NCBI RefSeq assembly: GCF_963678635.1
Contig: NC_087068.1
Location: forward strand, 11,350,027 to 11,414,026
Direction of reading: 5' to 3'
DNA from: Symsagittifera roscoffensis
Lineage: Eukaryota > Xenacoelomorpha > Acoela > Convolutidae
DNA length: 64,000 nucleotides
Below, piece after piece: positions 56,801-64,000 of the stretch (positions are counted from its first letter, which is position 1; the number at the start of each line of letters is the position of its first letter). The notes under the pieces are model-generated. The model saw nothing but the letters and a program-made list of their open reading frames with translations, had not been told where the DNA came from and ran no database searches. Made by a program: the position numbers and the translations under genes.

Positions 56801-59141
56801 TTGGTGCCACTTTTGCTGACTTACATTGGTAATTTGTTAGCATATGTAGCTGTTTTATTCGTGACTAGTTTTTCTCGGTGTTTAAGCGTGCGTGGCTGAG
56901 TGGTTAGTGCGTGGGACTCAAAATCTTTGATTGCAATAGGTAGTAGATCGAATCCTAGACCTAGCGAAATTTTTGCTAATTCGAGGCTTATTTCTATTTT
57001 TTCTTTTCGACTTCGTAGCGCTGCTTTTTGTCGTGTTCTCGCTAGTGTTTGCGAAACGAAGCTTCGCTTCTGTCTTGTAAAGTTTCTAATAGTGCAGGTA
57101 GTGTTGTTTCAGGAATGTTTCGTCCGTTTTTGCAATTTTTATCTTTTTTTTCAGTTTTTGATTTGTTTTTTTTTTCATTTGCTAGTAATCATAGTCATAC
57201 ATCTTTGTATCTCAAGTGATGCGAAGCTCCGCTTCGCCTCTGTGTATGATAATTCCTTAGGTGCATTTTTAATAAGTTGTGATGTTTTATTTTTCTGTAA
57301 TCCAATTCATGCAAAACTCTGCTTTGGGTGTGCATTAAAGTATTAAAGCTGAATTTCTGACATAAAAAAGCTCCTCCAGTATGCAATCAAGAAAAAATAT
57401 ATTGATTCGTTTTTAAATGTTTTTCTGATTGCATTTCGGAGGAGCTTGATTTTGTCAATGTCAAGCCAAGCACTGGTTTTTTAATTCAAAACGAAAATGA
57501 AAATAGACGGATGCTGCTGAGGATGCAATAACCTTTCCTGGTTGTAATTTTTCTCATTACCTGAATAAGTTATTATATTGGTGTTAACGTTTGGAACGAA
57601 ATCAAAGCAGAGATCGTATTTTTATCAAAGAAATTTTAAAAAAAATCTGAATCAAAACACAATGTGCCCTGCTAGTGCAAGCCACTCCCCTCGAGTTTTC
57701 AAATCATCATAAAATTGTCAGTCTGTTCGATGCAACCGTCTTTTGAAAAGCATTTTAATTCATTCAGTTTTTGGAAATGATTGCATCCCAAATATAGATA
57801 TAAATTTTTTTATCTTTGCATAGTATACAAATGTGACATTATTTTTCTCCTTTTCCTTGCATTTGCTATTTCTGTGTGTATAATAAAATTTATACGTATG
57901 TGTGAAATGGCATGTCTGCAGCGGTTGGTTTTTTCGTGTGATAGATGGCGTATTAACTTGTAAGTGTGCGTTGAACAGAACCTACGACTTTGTTTTTAAA
58001 CAATATTGAAGTAGACTTCATCATTTCAATGTATTGATTAATTTCTGTTATTAGACCGGTCGGCTCAATGTACTATTTCCTTGATGGTTATGTTTAAAAC
58101 TAAAAAGAAGTAGTGAAATAGCAGAAACATGTGTGCGGTGCTTAAATGATGATATCCGACTAAGTGCACCAGACATACAACAAGAAAATCTCCACTTAGC
58201 CTCAAAAGGATGCTCGTTGATGATGTATGGCGGTAGTCGGTATGAACTAGATCTTAGACTGAAAAAAAATATATATTACTAGCAGATAGGTTAGGGTATA
58301 TGGACGCTGAACAGGTAATATAAGGCGACTGGTCCGGAATGAAGGTAGGAAGGAAGGGAAAATAAAAGAACGGAATAGGTCATACAAGGAAACTGAGGCC
58401 GAAATTCTTGCTTATACCAAATTTCATGCGGTTTTTAATATCCTTAAATTGCAAATAATTAAGGGGTGGATTTATGATAGGATAAGCCCCCACTAAACCT
58501 GCCTCCCCCTCCCACGAGGGACTCGACCCACTGACTGCCTATAGGTCCTCCTCCATATTCGGTCACCCTAAATTTATTTTAAGGCAATATGCACTAAATT
58601 TAAGGGTAATTTGATATGATTTTTGGTTGAAACTTTCCCTAAAAGTGTCCTCCGTTCTGTTGTAGATTGATAGACTGGAGAATGCGGAGGCAGTGCGGAA
58701 AGAGGCTGATCAGGAGAAGGAATTCAACCAACAGCCACTTGTACTAGGTATCATTGTCCATCTGAATCTTATCTAAATTGTGAAAACCAAACTATCTTTA
58801 TCTTAAATGCATCCTATTACAGATCCCTCAAAGCTGCACTGTAAAGCTCTGTTGTAGTTTTTTTTGCAGATTATGTCTGATTTTAAAGAAGCGGTTTTCC
58901 TTAGTGTTTGAGAGGTTACATTTTTCTATTATGAGCAATAATGCCTTTGTTTTCAGATGCAGCACCTCAGCTGATGCTGACAGCAGGCCCCGGAGCCTAC
59001 GGTGGAGCCATGCCAGGAGGAATGCCACCGGGAGCATACGGTGGAATGCCAGGTGCAGGCGGAGGCTTCGGTGGTCACCCGGGATCCATGCCACCTTACA
59101 TGACTTCAATGCCCAACTCAGCTGGCTATGGAAGCATGTAA
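32863..59141 (+). CDS. CLTC: Clathrin heavy chain, 24 coding exons
   Basis: Leg of the clathrin triskelion that coats endocytic and trans-Golgi vesicles. Exons: 32863-32904, 32974-33181, 33871-34139, 34592-34867, 35237-35405, 36776-36978, 37799-37965, 38651-39101, 39526-39690, 40156-40336, 40701-40846, 41234-41520, 45565-45678, 45894-46092, 46498-46688, 47064-47229, 47564-47774, 48504-48661, 48985-49575, 49826-50017, 50403-50624, 55149-55370, 58666-58747, 58957-59141. They join to 5,097 nt, 1,698 residues, without a stop (family about 1,675). Exons 1-5 give the N-terminal beta-propeller ('[19 protein letters not shown]'), 6-7 the linker, 8-21 the alpha-solenoid leg repeats, 22-23 the trimerisation region, and 24 the Hsc70-binding QLMLT (about residues 1,642-1,646). 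All introns are GT-AG except intron 10, which is GC-AG. Introns 3, 4, 6, 8-11, 14-16, 18 and 20 (all under 0.9 kb) show nothing recognisable. The frame is intact and probably functional. Confidence 0.97.
33205..33620 (+). repeat. Dispersed repeat family R1, copy in intron 2
   Basis: Shares with the copies at about 38,048, 44,345, 47,830, 51,000 and 60,660 the order: start block near GATGAACG / TTATATAGGTC, 'CTCCACTATC', the hairpin TCACGAAAAACGTGA (33,366-33,380), 'GATCGACTTCTAATT', 'TTAATTATCAG', CCAGC, 'AAAGAGCTTTAAGGCCATCTA' variants and a closing 'CATTCATT' block. It has no coding capacity. A non-autonomous element is inferred. Confidence 0.75.
35790..36135 (+). repeat. tRNA-derived SINE copy in intron 5 (family R2)
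   Basis: The 5' block 'TCTAACCTAACTCGCAAATA' and TGTTCATTAAAAGTGTTC are shared with the copy at 53,770. A degenerate tRNA-like part (box B-like GATCGAATCC near 36,012) follows, then the family's 3' core: 'CTAATTCGAGGC', TTTATAGAGCTG, 'GCGAAGCTTCGCC' near 36,107. The rest of this 1.37-kb intron shows no feature. Confidence 0.7.
38048..38290 (+). repeat. R1 repeat copy in intron 7
   Basis: Begins AGTCGATGAACGC and carries TTATATAGGTCGTGATGA, the GTTCACGCTCA / CGCGGTTTGAC block, 'AAACTCCACTATCGAACAGC' and TTTCCCAGCGAAATAAAA. The hairpin region is partly deleted (only 'GGTCGAAAG' remains). Confidence 0.75.
40337..40700 (+). other. Clathrin intron 10, GC-AG type
   Basis: Exon 10 must end at GAA-G (40,336) to join G|GA CTG TTC of exon 11 in the conserved frame (SFEG-LFYF). 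The intron therefore starts GCAAGT and ends TTATTCAG. The next downstream GT would put exon 11 out of frame. GCAAGT is the usual form of the rare GC-AG class spliced by the major spliceosome. Confidence 0.85.
42558..43629 (+). pseudogene. FLYWCH zinc finger / MULE transposase remnant
   Basis: The N-terminal frame (42,558-42,827) has the FLYWCH-type finger pattern 'LVYDAYAYF' then WRC-x4-C; the closing His pair is lost at a frameshift near 42,800. The next frame (to 43,017) reads '[17 protein letters not shown]'. The third (43,030-43,629) reads the C-terminal half of a MULE transposase: '[15 protein letters not shown]' and, later, '[15 protein letters not shown]'. The middle, where most of the DDE core should be, is missing, so this copy cannot encode an active enzyme. 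FLYWCH-MULE fusions are known in animal Mutator-like elements. Confidence 0.8.
43827..44030 (+). repeat. ~103-bp tandem duplication
   Basis: Two nearly identical adjacent copies (about 43,827-43,926 and 43,929-44,030), each containing 'TTTCAAATATTGACTCAATT' and 'GTCGGACCTGAGATTTGAAC'. They lie in the 3' part of the MULE. Confidence 0.9.
44340..44760 (+). repeat. R1 repeat copy, G18 run and a weak dispersed block in intron 12
   Basis: R1 copy at 44,345-44,585 (GAGTCGATGAACG ... CCAGCGAAATAAAA), abutting the right side of the MULE. An 18-base G run sits at 44,594-44,611. The block after it (44,620-44,755: 'TTTGACCCCCTGCCGACC' ... 'AATATATACTAACTTTGAGG') resembles 58,510-58,610 in intron 22 at lower identity. 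The rest of intron 12 (44,760-45,564) shows nothing I recognise. Confidence 0.6.
47826..48095 (+). repeat. R1 repeat copy in intron 17
   Basis: Diverged copy with TTTTGTTCAGGCTTAAA, TCGCGGTTTGA, a hairpin relic TCACGAAAAACGTTA, 'ATCGACTTCTATTTTCG' and TTTCCCAGCCAAATAAAA. It ends directly beside the palindromic MITE. Confidence 0.65.
48100..48419. mobile_element. 320-bp palindromic MITE with TA target duplication, intron 17
   Basis: Almost the whole element is one inverted repeat: the left arm (48,100-about 48,235) pairs with the right arm (about 48,262-48,419), about 85-90 percent by eye. It starts CATCAATT and ends AATTGATG, with TA on both sides, as for Tc1/mariner-type insertion. It has no coding capacity. 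In the clathrin pre-mRNA it would fold into a hairpin of about 130-150 bp. Confidence 0.85.
48985..49575 (+). other. Clathrin exon 19, largest exon (197 codons)
   Basis: Encodes leg-repeat sequence from '[17 protein letters not shown]' to 'FKDIVTK'. Its first third uses GC-rich third positions (GCGGCCAAGCTCCTCTTC), like exons 16 and 20, while from about 49,200 codons turn AT-rich (GATGAACTTGAAGAACTG). The size may reflect intron loss. Confidence 0.75.
51000..51480 (+). repeat. R1 repeat, best full-length copy, intron 21
   Basis: About 480 bp: ATGAACGTTGTGAGTACTC ... hairpin TCACGAAAAACGTGA (51,190-51,204), 'GATCGACTTCTAATTTCG', CCTATTGATCCAGTTTTC, 'TCAAAGAGCTTTAAGGCC', then T9-CAG-TTTCCTTGC, which resembles a 3' splice site. 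It aligns almost end to end with 60,660-61,110. A more diverged piece lies at about 51,990-52,100. Confidence 0.8.
53220..53440 (+). repeat. tRNA-derived SINE copy, intron 21
   Basis: A tRNA-like head: AAGTGGCTGAGGAGATAGTG (box A-like), an anticodon-arm-like GAGACTCAAAATCTC with loop CTCAAAA, and box B-like GATTCGAATCC. The family 3' core follows: 'TTTTGCTAATTCGAGGCTC', GATAGAGCTG, 'GTGTTTGCGAAGCGCAGC', TTCGCC near 53,420. A CAA anticodon would suggest tRNA-Leu ancestry (inference). Confidence 0.75.
53560..53745 (+). repeat. R1 repeat, partial diverged copy, intron 21
   Basis: Has 'TTATATAAGTCGTGGTGATT', ATGCTCAATTTTT, 'AAGCTCCACAATCGAACAGC' and AAAAGTGTGAAG, then stops before the hairpin. 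It lies between two SINE copies. Confidence 0.6.
53770..54115 (+). repeat. tRNA-derived SINE copy with intact A/B boxes, intron 21
   Basis: The clearest copy. Upstream block 'CTTACCTAACTCGCAAATAT', then GCGTCCGTGGCTGAGTGGTT (box A), GAGACTCTGAATCTC (anticodon arm), AGGTTCGAGTTTC (box B), then 'CTTATTCGAGGC', TTTATAGAGCTG and 'GCGAAGCTTCGCCTCTG' (to 54,110). The non-tRNA part before box A means the tRNA-like segment is internal to the repeat. Confidence 0.8.
54116..55148. other. Rest of intron 21, nothing recognised
   Basis: AT-rich intron sequence with T-runs and short A/T homopolymers. I see no exon, repeat family copy or RNA gene. It ends in TTGTCAG before exon 22. Confidence 0.5.
55500..55640 (+). 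repeat. tRNA-derived SINE fragment, intron 22
   Basis: Decayed head: TCAAGCGTCCGTGGCATAAA, GAGATTCC and a box B relic AGGTTCAACGCC. The 3' core is absent or unrecognisable. Confidence 0.5.
56480..57075 (+). repeat. tRNA-derived SINE and associated repeat, intron 22
   Basis: The 5' block TTTTTTCTAACCCAAGTTGC (56,486-56,505) matches the heads at 35,820 and 53,800. Its middle part (GCTTTGCGATTTGTTACATG and AAAGTTAG near 56,710-56,737) recurs near 53,070-53,100. A tRNA-like part follows at 56,883-56,960 (GCGTGGCTGAGTGGTTAGTG, GGGACTCAAAATC, GATCGAATCC), then the core 'TTTTGCTAATTCGAGGCTTA' and 'GCGAAACGAAGCTTCGCTTC' (to about 57,072). Confidence 0.75.
57368..57447. repeat. Inverted repeat hairpin, ~30-bp arms
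   Basis: AAGCTCCTCC..ATGCAATCA (57,368-57,390) is mirrored by TGATTGCAT..GGAGGAGCTT (57,425-57,447) around an AT-rich loop. It may be a tiny foldback element. A SINE 3' tail relic (GCGAAGCTCCGCTTCGCCTC) is nearby at 57,220-57,239. Confidence 0.75.
58957..59141 (+). other. Clathrin exon 24: Hsc70 motif and Gly/Met/Pro tail
   Basis: Encodes QLMLT, the uncoating-chaperone (Hsc70) site of clathrin, then a tail of Gly, Met, Pro, Tyr and Ala repeats ([24 protein letters not shown]) ending in YGSM. The vertebrate tail also ends YSM but is Pro/Gln/Tyr-rich. The tail explains most of the extra length over the usual ~1,675 residues. Stop TAA is at 59,139-59,141. Confidence 0.9.
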
Positions 59142-59400
59142 TCATTAGTCCAGTCCAATTCCAGTGCACTGCACAATTTAGTTCACCTGGCAGAATAGAC
59201 ATTTATCAGAATATGACTCAGACATTAGACGATCTCATCTCTCCGGCCTTTCATCGTAGACTCCTGAAGATTGACTCATAGCTTCTGTTTACCTGTTGAC
59301 TATTGTTGTGTACAAGAACTGAAAGAATGACAAACGTAACTTATACATTGACCTTGTTTTATTAAATTGTAATGTATTTATAAACGAATTATTCTACGGG
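59142..59400 (+). terminator. Clathrin 3' UTR and candidate poly(A) signal
   Basis: The first poly(A)-type hexamer after the stop is ATTAAA at 59,361-59,366, giving a UTR of about 240 nt, followed by T/G-rich sequence. A canonical AATAAA lies much farther on (60,427-60,432) and could serve a longer form. Confidence 0.5.
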
Positions 59401-60654
59401 AACTGGTTCGGTGAATTTATTGTGTTATTCTAACTTCATTGCGCAGTTAGCCGATTTCGTTCCAGTTGTTTATATAGCTTCAAATTTGATCGTGATTTCA
59501 AAAACCAAACAAACCAACAAACAACCAGATTGTCTAATGTATTTTATCATACCCTAATTCACTTAATTTACAATTAGCCCAATCGTACTTAACTTAGTCT
59601 TAAGTAATTTCATGTAAAATTGATAAACATGATATGTCCGGAGAATTTTGTGTAAGATCATTTTTATTAGAAAAAAGTAACTAAACAGATCTTTTCTGCT
59701 TTCTAATAATGCGTATTTCTTTTGACTGAGGAACCGTATTTTGCTTAACATCAATTTGAAGTAGAAGAGCTGTTTTACTCTTAAGATAATGATGTGTATA
59801 TTGCTATGAAAGTATTTTGGTTTCATTGATCCAAAAACATCTGCAAATGCTCAAATTTACTGTGCTGTGTCACATGTATAAAGAAGCCTGCTTTTGACTA
59901 TAAGATCCCCAAGATCTCTCGCTTTCTTGAGTTTCGGATCAGATTTGTACAGGTAATCTCGAATTCTTGGAAGTATCGGAAACCTTGGTATGTCGAATTC
60001 GTCCCATTAGCTTTTTTAACTTGGAAAATTTATATTGGGCGTCAAATTGCGCATATTATCAGTTTTTCGTTAGCTAAAAACGGATTCATGATAACAGCCA
60101 AGTATTACGGATTAAGTATAATTGTGAGTTATCATCCCTACTGTTTCGTTACATTATGTTTGGTTGAGGTAATCCAACTCTCCCTTTTTTCGATGAATTT
60201 CTGTTTTTATTTTCAAGTGTATTGTATCCGTAGTCCGTATTTACTTATCCTCGCTATGAATTAAAGTCTCCTCTGAAATCCTATTTGTTCATTCAGTAAT
60301 ACCACAATTTTCAACCGGGCTTAAAGTGTAGAGAGTTGTGCTGTAAATTATAGATGGAGGCCACTGTACCAAAAACAATTATGACAATTATTCGATAAAG
60401 TATTATCAATTGATCTATATGCGTTCAATAAATTCAAAGTTTTGTATTTCATGTTTTTCAAAGCTCAAGGTAGAAAGAAGAATTCAATGACACTGGCTTA
60501 TTACCAGGTCAATTTCTGTTGCTTATTGGATCGAAGTGCATATGAGCCAGAAGAACGTTAGAACTGTGCTATGTTGTCTTACCGAAACTGATTTTTGCAG
60601 ATTGCTTGAAAAGTTGAGCCATGATCAAAACACTTTTCATTAGGGCGTCCTGGA
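59401..60654. other. Intergenic, nothing recognised
   Basis: AT-rich sequence after the clathrin 3' end. No exon with family similarity, RNA gene or repeat copy was seen. Confidence 0.5.
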
Positions 60655-61110
60655 CAATGTTCTTAGTAACTACTCTTATAAAGGTCTTGCTAATTTTTTT
60701 TTAGGAAAAGTCTAAAATTTGTTCACGCTCAGTTCTGATTTCTCGCGGTTTGACTCGTGATTTCTTTTTAAATCCAGCGCATTTCCATTGTTAAAAGGAA
60801 GGAAAACTCCTTTATCGATTACCAAAATTGTAAAAGTCACGAAAATCGTGATCGACTTCTGATTTCGAAAATGGAAATTAATTATCAGATTTCCCAGCGA
60901 AATAAAAGTTTTACCTATTGATCCAGTTTTCTCAGATAGGGTTACTTTAAACAAAAAAGTGTCCGTCATAAATTGTTCTACAAATTCAAAGAGCTTTAAT
61001 GCCAACTATTTTGCCCGAAATTCAAAAGTTGAAGGATCTTGAAAAAACAAGTCAGTTTTTTTTCAGTTTCCTTGCATGCATAACTCTTTCCAACTGTTAG
61101 TTGACTATAC
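60655..61110 (+). repeat. R1 repeat, full-length copy downstream of clathrin
   Basis: Pairs with 51,000-51,480 over nearly its whole length: CTCTTATAAAGGTCTTGCT, 'AAATTTGTTCACGCTCAGTT', the hairpin TCACGAAAATCGTGA (60,837-60,851; one loop base changed), CCTATTGATCCAGTTTTC, 'AATTGTTCTACAAATTCAAA' and T8-CAG-TTTCCTTGC. Confidence 0.8.
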
Positions 61111-64000
61111 TTACAATAGTGTTAGGAAACCAGTCGAAGTATAAACCAACCAAAAATGCAGAAAGTATATAGGCCAGCTGAAAAATTCCATCATATAAAT
61201 GAAAATTTCATGACTCGTAGCTTATATAATTGTTCAAAAACTGACATAACAGTTTCGTTTTTGGCTAGTCTATTTGGGCGAGTCATTGGAAAGAATGTTC
61301 TACGAGCAGAATGCGTCTTAAAGTTGAATCTAATGAACACTCAACATTGGATTTTGAACGTTACTAAAACTAAGATAGATTTTGGACTCAACTGGTTGGT
61401 CAATTTAAACTTTCACAGGTCATTAATAAATTATGGTGTTTTCATTTGTTAAGTCCAAAGAAAGAGTAAAAACATAATTTAGGAATTTTCATTTTAGAAA
61501 AAAACTTAAGATCTCCGATATTACAAATGCTTGAACCTAGGTTGCTCGTTCAAACGTTCCTTGAATATTATTCAAGATTCAAAATTATAAACAAGCACTC
61601 CAGTCAAAATCATGGTTTCATTTCTCGCAATGTACCTGCCGAAAGAATCAAGAACTTCAAATAAGTTGCTAATACAAAATGGACAAAAAATTTCAAGTTT
61701 TCGCAAATTTTTTCAGCTTCGCATTTTTACCCGTTAATGAGATATGCATGGCGTTGGCTTATCTAGAAAAAGTTCGAGAAAAAATTAATGCTTTCGAAAA
61801 AATTGTGAAATATTTTGATACTGTTTGGAATTTTAGGATGTTGGGTCCAATTTCAATGGATTCACGGAACGTGCTTTTATGTAGGCGCTGCAAATGTTGA
61901 ACATTTTGAACTTACTTGCAAGATCTAGTGACTTGTAATATGGAACTAGACTTTTTTCCGTAAACAACTTTTTTTTACACATCCTTCTGCACATCCTCTG
62001 CGTATCTATCTGAAACAATCTTGTAATTCATTTGAGGTTTACTTGATTTTCAAATAAATTTATCGAAAAAATGTTGATTTTATTCAGATCTGTGGTTTTC
62101 GTCCTAGTTTCTGTCGATGGTTTTCAAGTTTTTCCAAATGTAATTTATATGATCTGGTACGCTTTTCAAGCAGTTTTTTTCCAAAGCTTGGTTTTCTGCA
62201 AATTTGGTTGAAACAGACTTTACTATAACTGAAACTTGTTCTGTAGGTTGTAAATTTACCAATTCTGATTTAAAGATTTTTTTTCGAGAAACAGGTTCGG
62301 ATTATGTTATTTTGACTTATACTGCTCTTGACGCGTAGTCTTTTGAGCTTTTTAAAAATGTTTTGCCTGTTTCAGTAGGGATGAGTTGTAGAAGTTTTTT
62401 TTACACAAGCGTAGCATCGTGTCACTAAACGGTATCCGCAGTTTCTTCCAACCTAAATCACAGATATAGGTGCTCATTATTGAATGGCACCTTTGCATTT
62501 TTATATCTGGTTGACTTTGATCTATAGAAATGTATTTTTGTATATGGCTTATTGGTGGCTAATTTTTGTTTGATAAAAAGATAATTTGAAAATGTATGGG
62601 ACTTGCAGAAGTCCTAATGTATGCAAAAGTTCTAATTTTTCTCGAGATTTTTAAAACCATTTAGATATTCCGCTTGTCCTCTTTGCACTTCTCCAGGCGT
62701 TTTCCGACCTTAAAAAACTTCAGTAGGAGGGAATATTCAGCCTATTTTTTGGAATTTTTTTGTTTCCTCAGAAAGTATTATGACGAATCTCAGATTAAGG
62801 ATTCAATCGAAAGAGCGTGTTCTCTGGATTTTGCTGTGTATGTTTGGATTGAAAAAAATTTGGCTTGCTTTGGTTGAAAAGAGTTTGGGTCCTTACTTTG
62901 TCGCTCAATCATTAATTCTCATTGTTTGTTGAGGCTGTTTGCGAAGAAAGATCATCCGAGACAAAGGTATGAAGTATTCGCCGATATATATATTTTTTTG
63001 ACTTTTTTCAAGAAGATTTTTTCAACTTGCAATGAAATGTTTTAAACTGCATCACAAGTGTTCCAAGGCTCCGCTTTGCCTCTGCCCCTCTATTTTCAAA
63101 ATAATAGGGAGGTAAAAATGATTGGTAGATCATGAATTTGCAAAGTTAATCTGTTTTTCATTTCCATTATTCAAGACAGGAGGTATTTTTGTGCTCGATG
63201 TTGTATTAGCGCCAGCAAAAATATATTGATGTTTGCAGCTCAAGATTTAAAAAATGGGAATTGGAATTGAGTACCTGAAAATTTTGTTTTGAGAAAATTA
63301 GGGAGCGCAAAGGTGCCAGTTTTTGTTGAAAGCATAGCGTAAGCAAATAAGTGCGAGCTGAATTAATTGATTCAATTATCTCAGTACAAAAAAAACAGTA
63401 CAAATTACTGTGCCTTCATCTAACTTTTAACTTTTTTCCTTTTTGCTCTTGTATATTTTAAGTTTCCAACATTTCAAAATCAAGTTTGAAAAAAAAACTG
63501 TTCTAGAATCAACAGAATTATAAAAGTTAGGAAGAACCCTAAGAAGACAAAACACACGACTTACTCCAATGCGAAACAAAAACATTGAAATGGACTTAGC
63601 TCTGTGTCTTTGCCGTGAAGCCCAGTTCTATACAAAATAGATTTTGATGTTCCAGTCTCATGTTGATAAGGTATATCGACTATTGTGCAATCTATGAAAA
63701 CAATTTGCTATGACAAATATTTAAAGTGGTATTGTTCGTGCTGCCTGCTACATTCAAAACGCATTCGATAGAAAAAACAGTTCTTCGTGTTACATTGAAC
63801 TCATTAGCATTTAAGCCATCACTTCTTGAAAAAGTCATCAAAATGGAATGAGAAATATTTTGCCACGTTATTTCTGTAAAGCTGAATCGAGATGTCGTCA
63901 ATTGGAACTCGCAGAAGTTTAAGGGAGAAATCAATCAGTTAGTAAATAGATCAAGGCAAAAGACATTTTTTTCTGCTGTTTTTGCCTTAGTTTTTTTTTG
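61111..64000. other. Intergenic right end, no supported gene
   Basis: Short open frames (for example 61,156-61,452 plus and 63,692-63,934 minus) have no recognisable domain and AT-driven composition. A diverged head of the R2 repeat (CTTCCAACCTAAATCACAG, TGTGGCTAATTTTTG-like) lies near 62,440-62,580. A SINE tail relic (AAGGCTCCGCTTTGCCTCTG) is at about 63,066-63,085. Confidence 0.45.

Noticed and set aside
61156-61452. 98-codon plus-strand ORF downstream of clathrin
   Set aside because: No domain, AT-driven composition, no splice or regulatory context; not supportable as a gene.
32632-63690. Shared 'ATCGACTATTGTGC' at 32,634 and 63,674
   Set aside because: A 14-base match is expected by chance in 64 kb, and the flanks do not align.
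63692-63934. 80-codon minus-strand ORF near the right edge
   Set aside because: The composition is somewhat protein-like and it could be an exon of a gene beyond the window, but there is no recognisable motif or clear splice site.
1-64000. CRISPR arrays, prokaryotic operons, phage or plasmid genes
   Set aside because: Introns, LINE/SINE/LTR content and a spliced clathrin gene show animal nuclear DNA; the tandem repeats have no spacer structure.

Overview
This window is nuclear DNA from an invertebrate animal. It has one spliced, highly conserved host gene, clathrin heavy chain (24 coding exons, 32,863-59,141, plus strand), set in AT-rich, repeat-laden non-coding DNA. The QLMLT-AGP clathrin tail, LINE, SINE, MULE and Ty3/gypsy-type elements and introns of up to 4.5 kb support a metazoan; I cannot name the phylum from the sequence alone.

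Layout: (a) 1-850 is the broken 3' end of a LINE plus a dispersed repeat. (b) 1,611-27,711 is best read as one giant, decayed LTR retroelement of about 26 kb. Two ~0.9-kb direct repeats (1,611-2,520 and 26,811-27,711) bracket a 3-kb leader with a 25-bp minisatellite, a gag remnant with two CCHC zinc knuckles, a pol remnant that lost protease and most of RT but keeps an RNase H tail and two integrase copies, a higher-order 596-bp tandem array, and about 9 kb of extra coding sequence after pol. That extra region starts with a coiled coil followed by an SGNH/GDSL-hydrolase-like domain, then runs through several kilobases of protein sequence I cannot assign. It is the most unusual part of the window. 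(c) 27,903-28,690 holds inverted-repeat (MITE-like) sequence. (d) 28,690-32,520 is a nearly full-length minus-strand LINE: ORF1 has a PHD finger, and ORF2 (endonuclease plus RT) follows in the same frame after one UGA in a UGA-CUA context. (e) 32,863-59,141 is clathrin heavy chain. Its introns carry a FLYWCH/MULE DNA transposon with terminal inverted repeats and a 10-bp target duplication, a tRNA-derived SINE family, a second sense-oriented repeat family with a conserved hairpin, and a palindromic MITE. (f) 59,142-64,000 is the clathrin 3' UTR and intergenic sequence with one more repeat copy and no gene I can support.

Only the clathrin gene is clearly functional: its exons join into an uninterrupted 5,097-nt frame (1,698 residues) with consistent phases and one GC-AG intron. 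The LINE keeps its reading frames but has changed endonuclease residues. The LTR element is full of stops and frameshifts, and its two LTRs look roughly a tenth diverged by eye, so it is an old insertion. All alignments were made by eye, so percentages and repeat edges are approximate.
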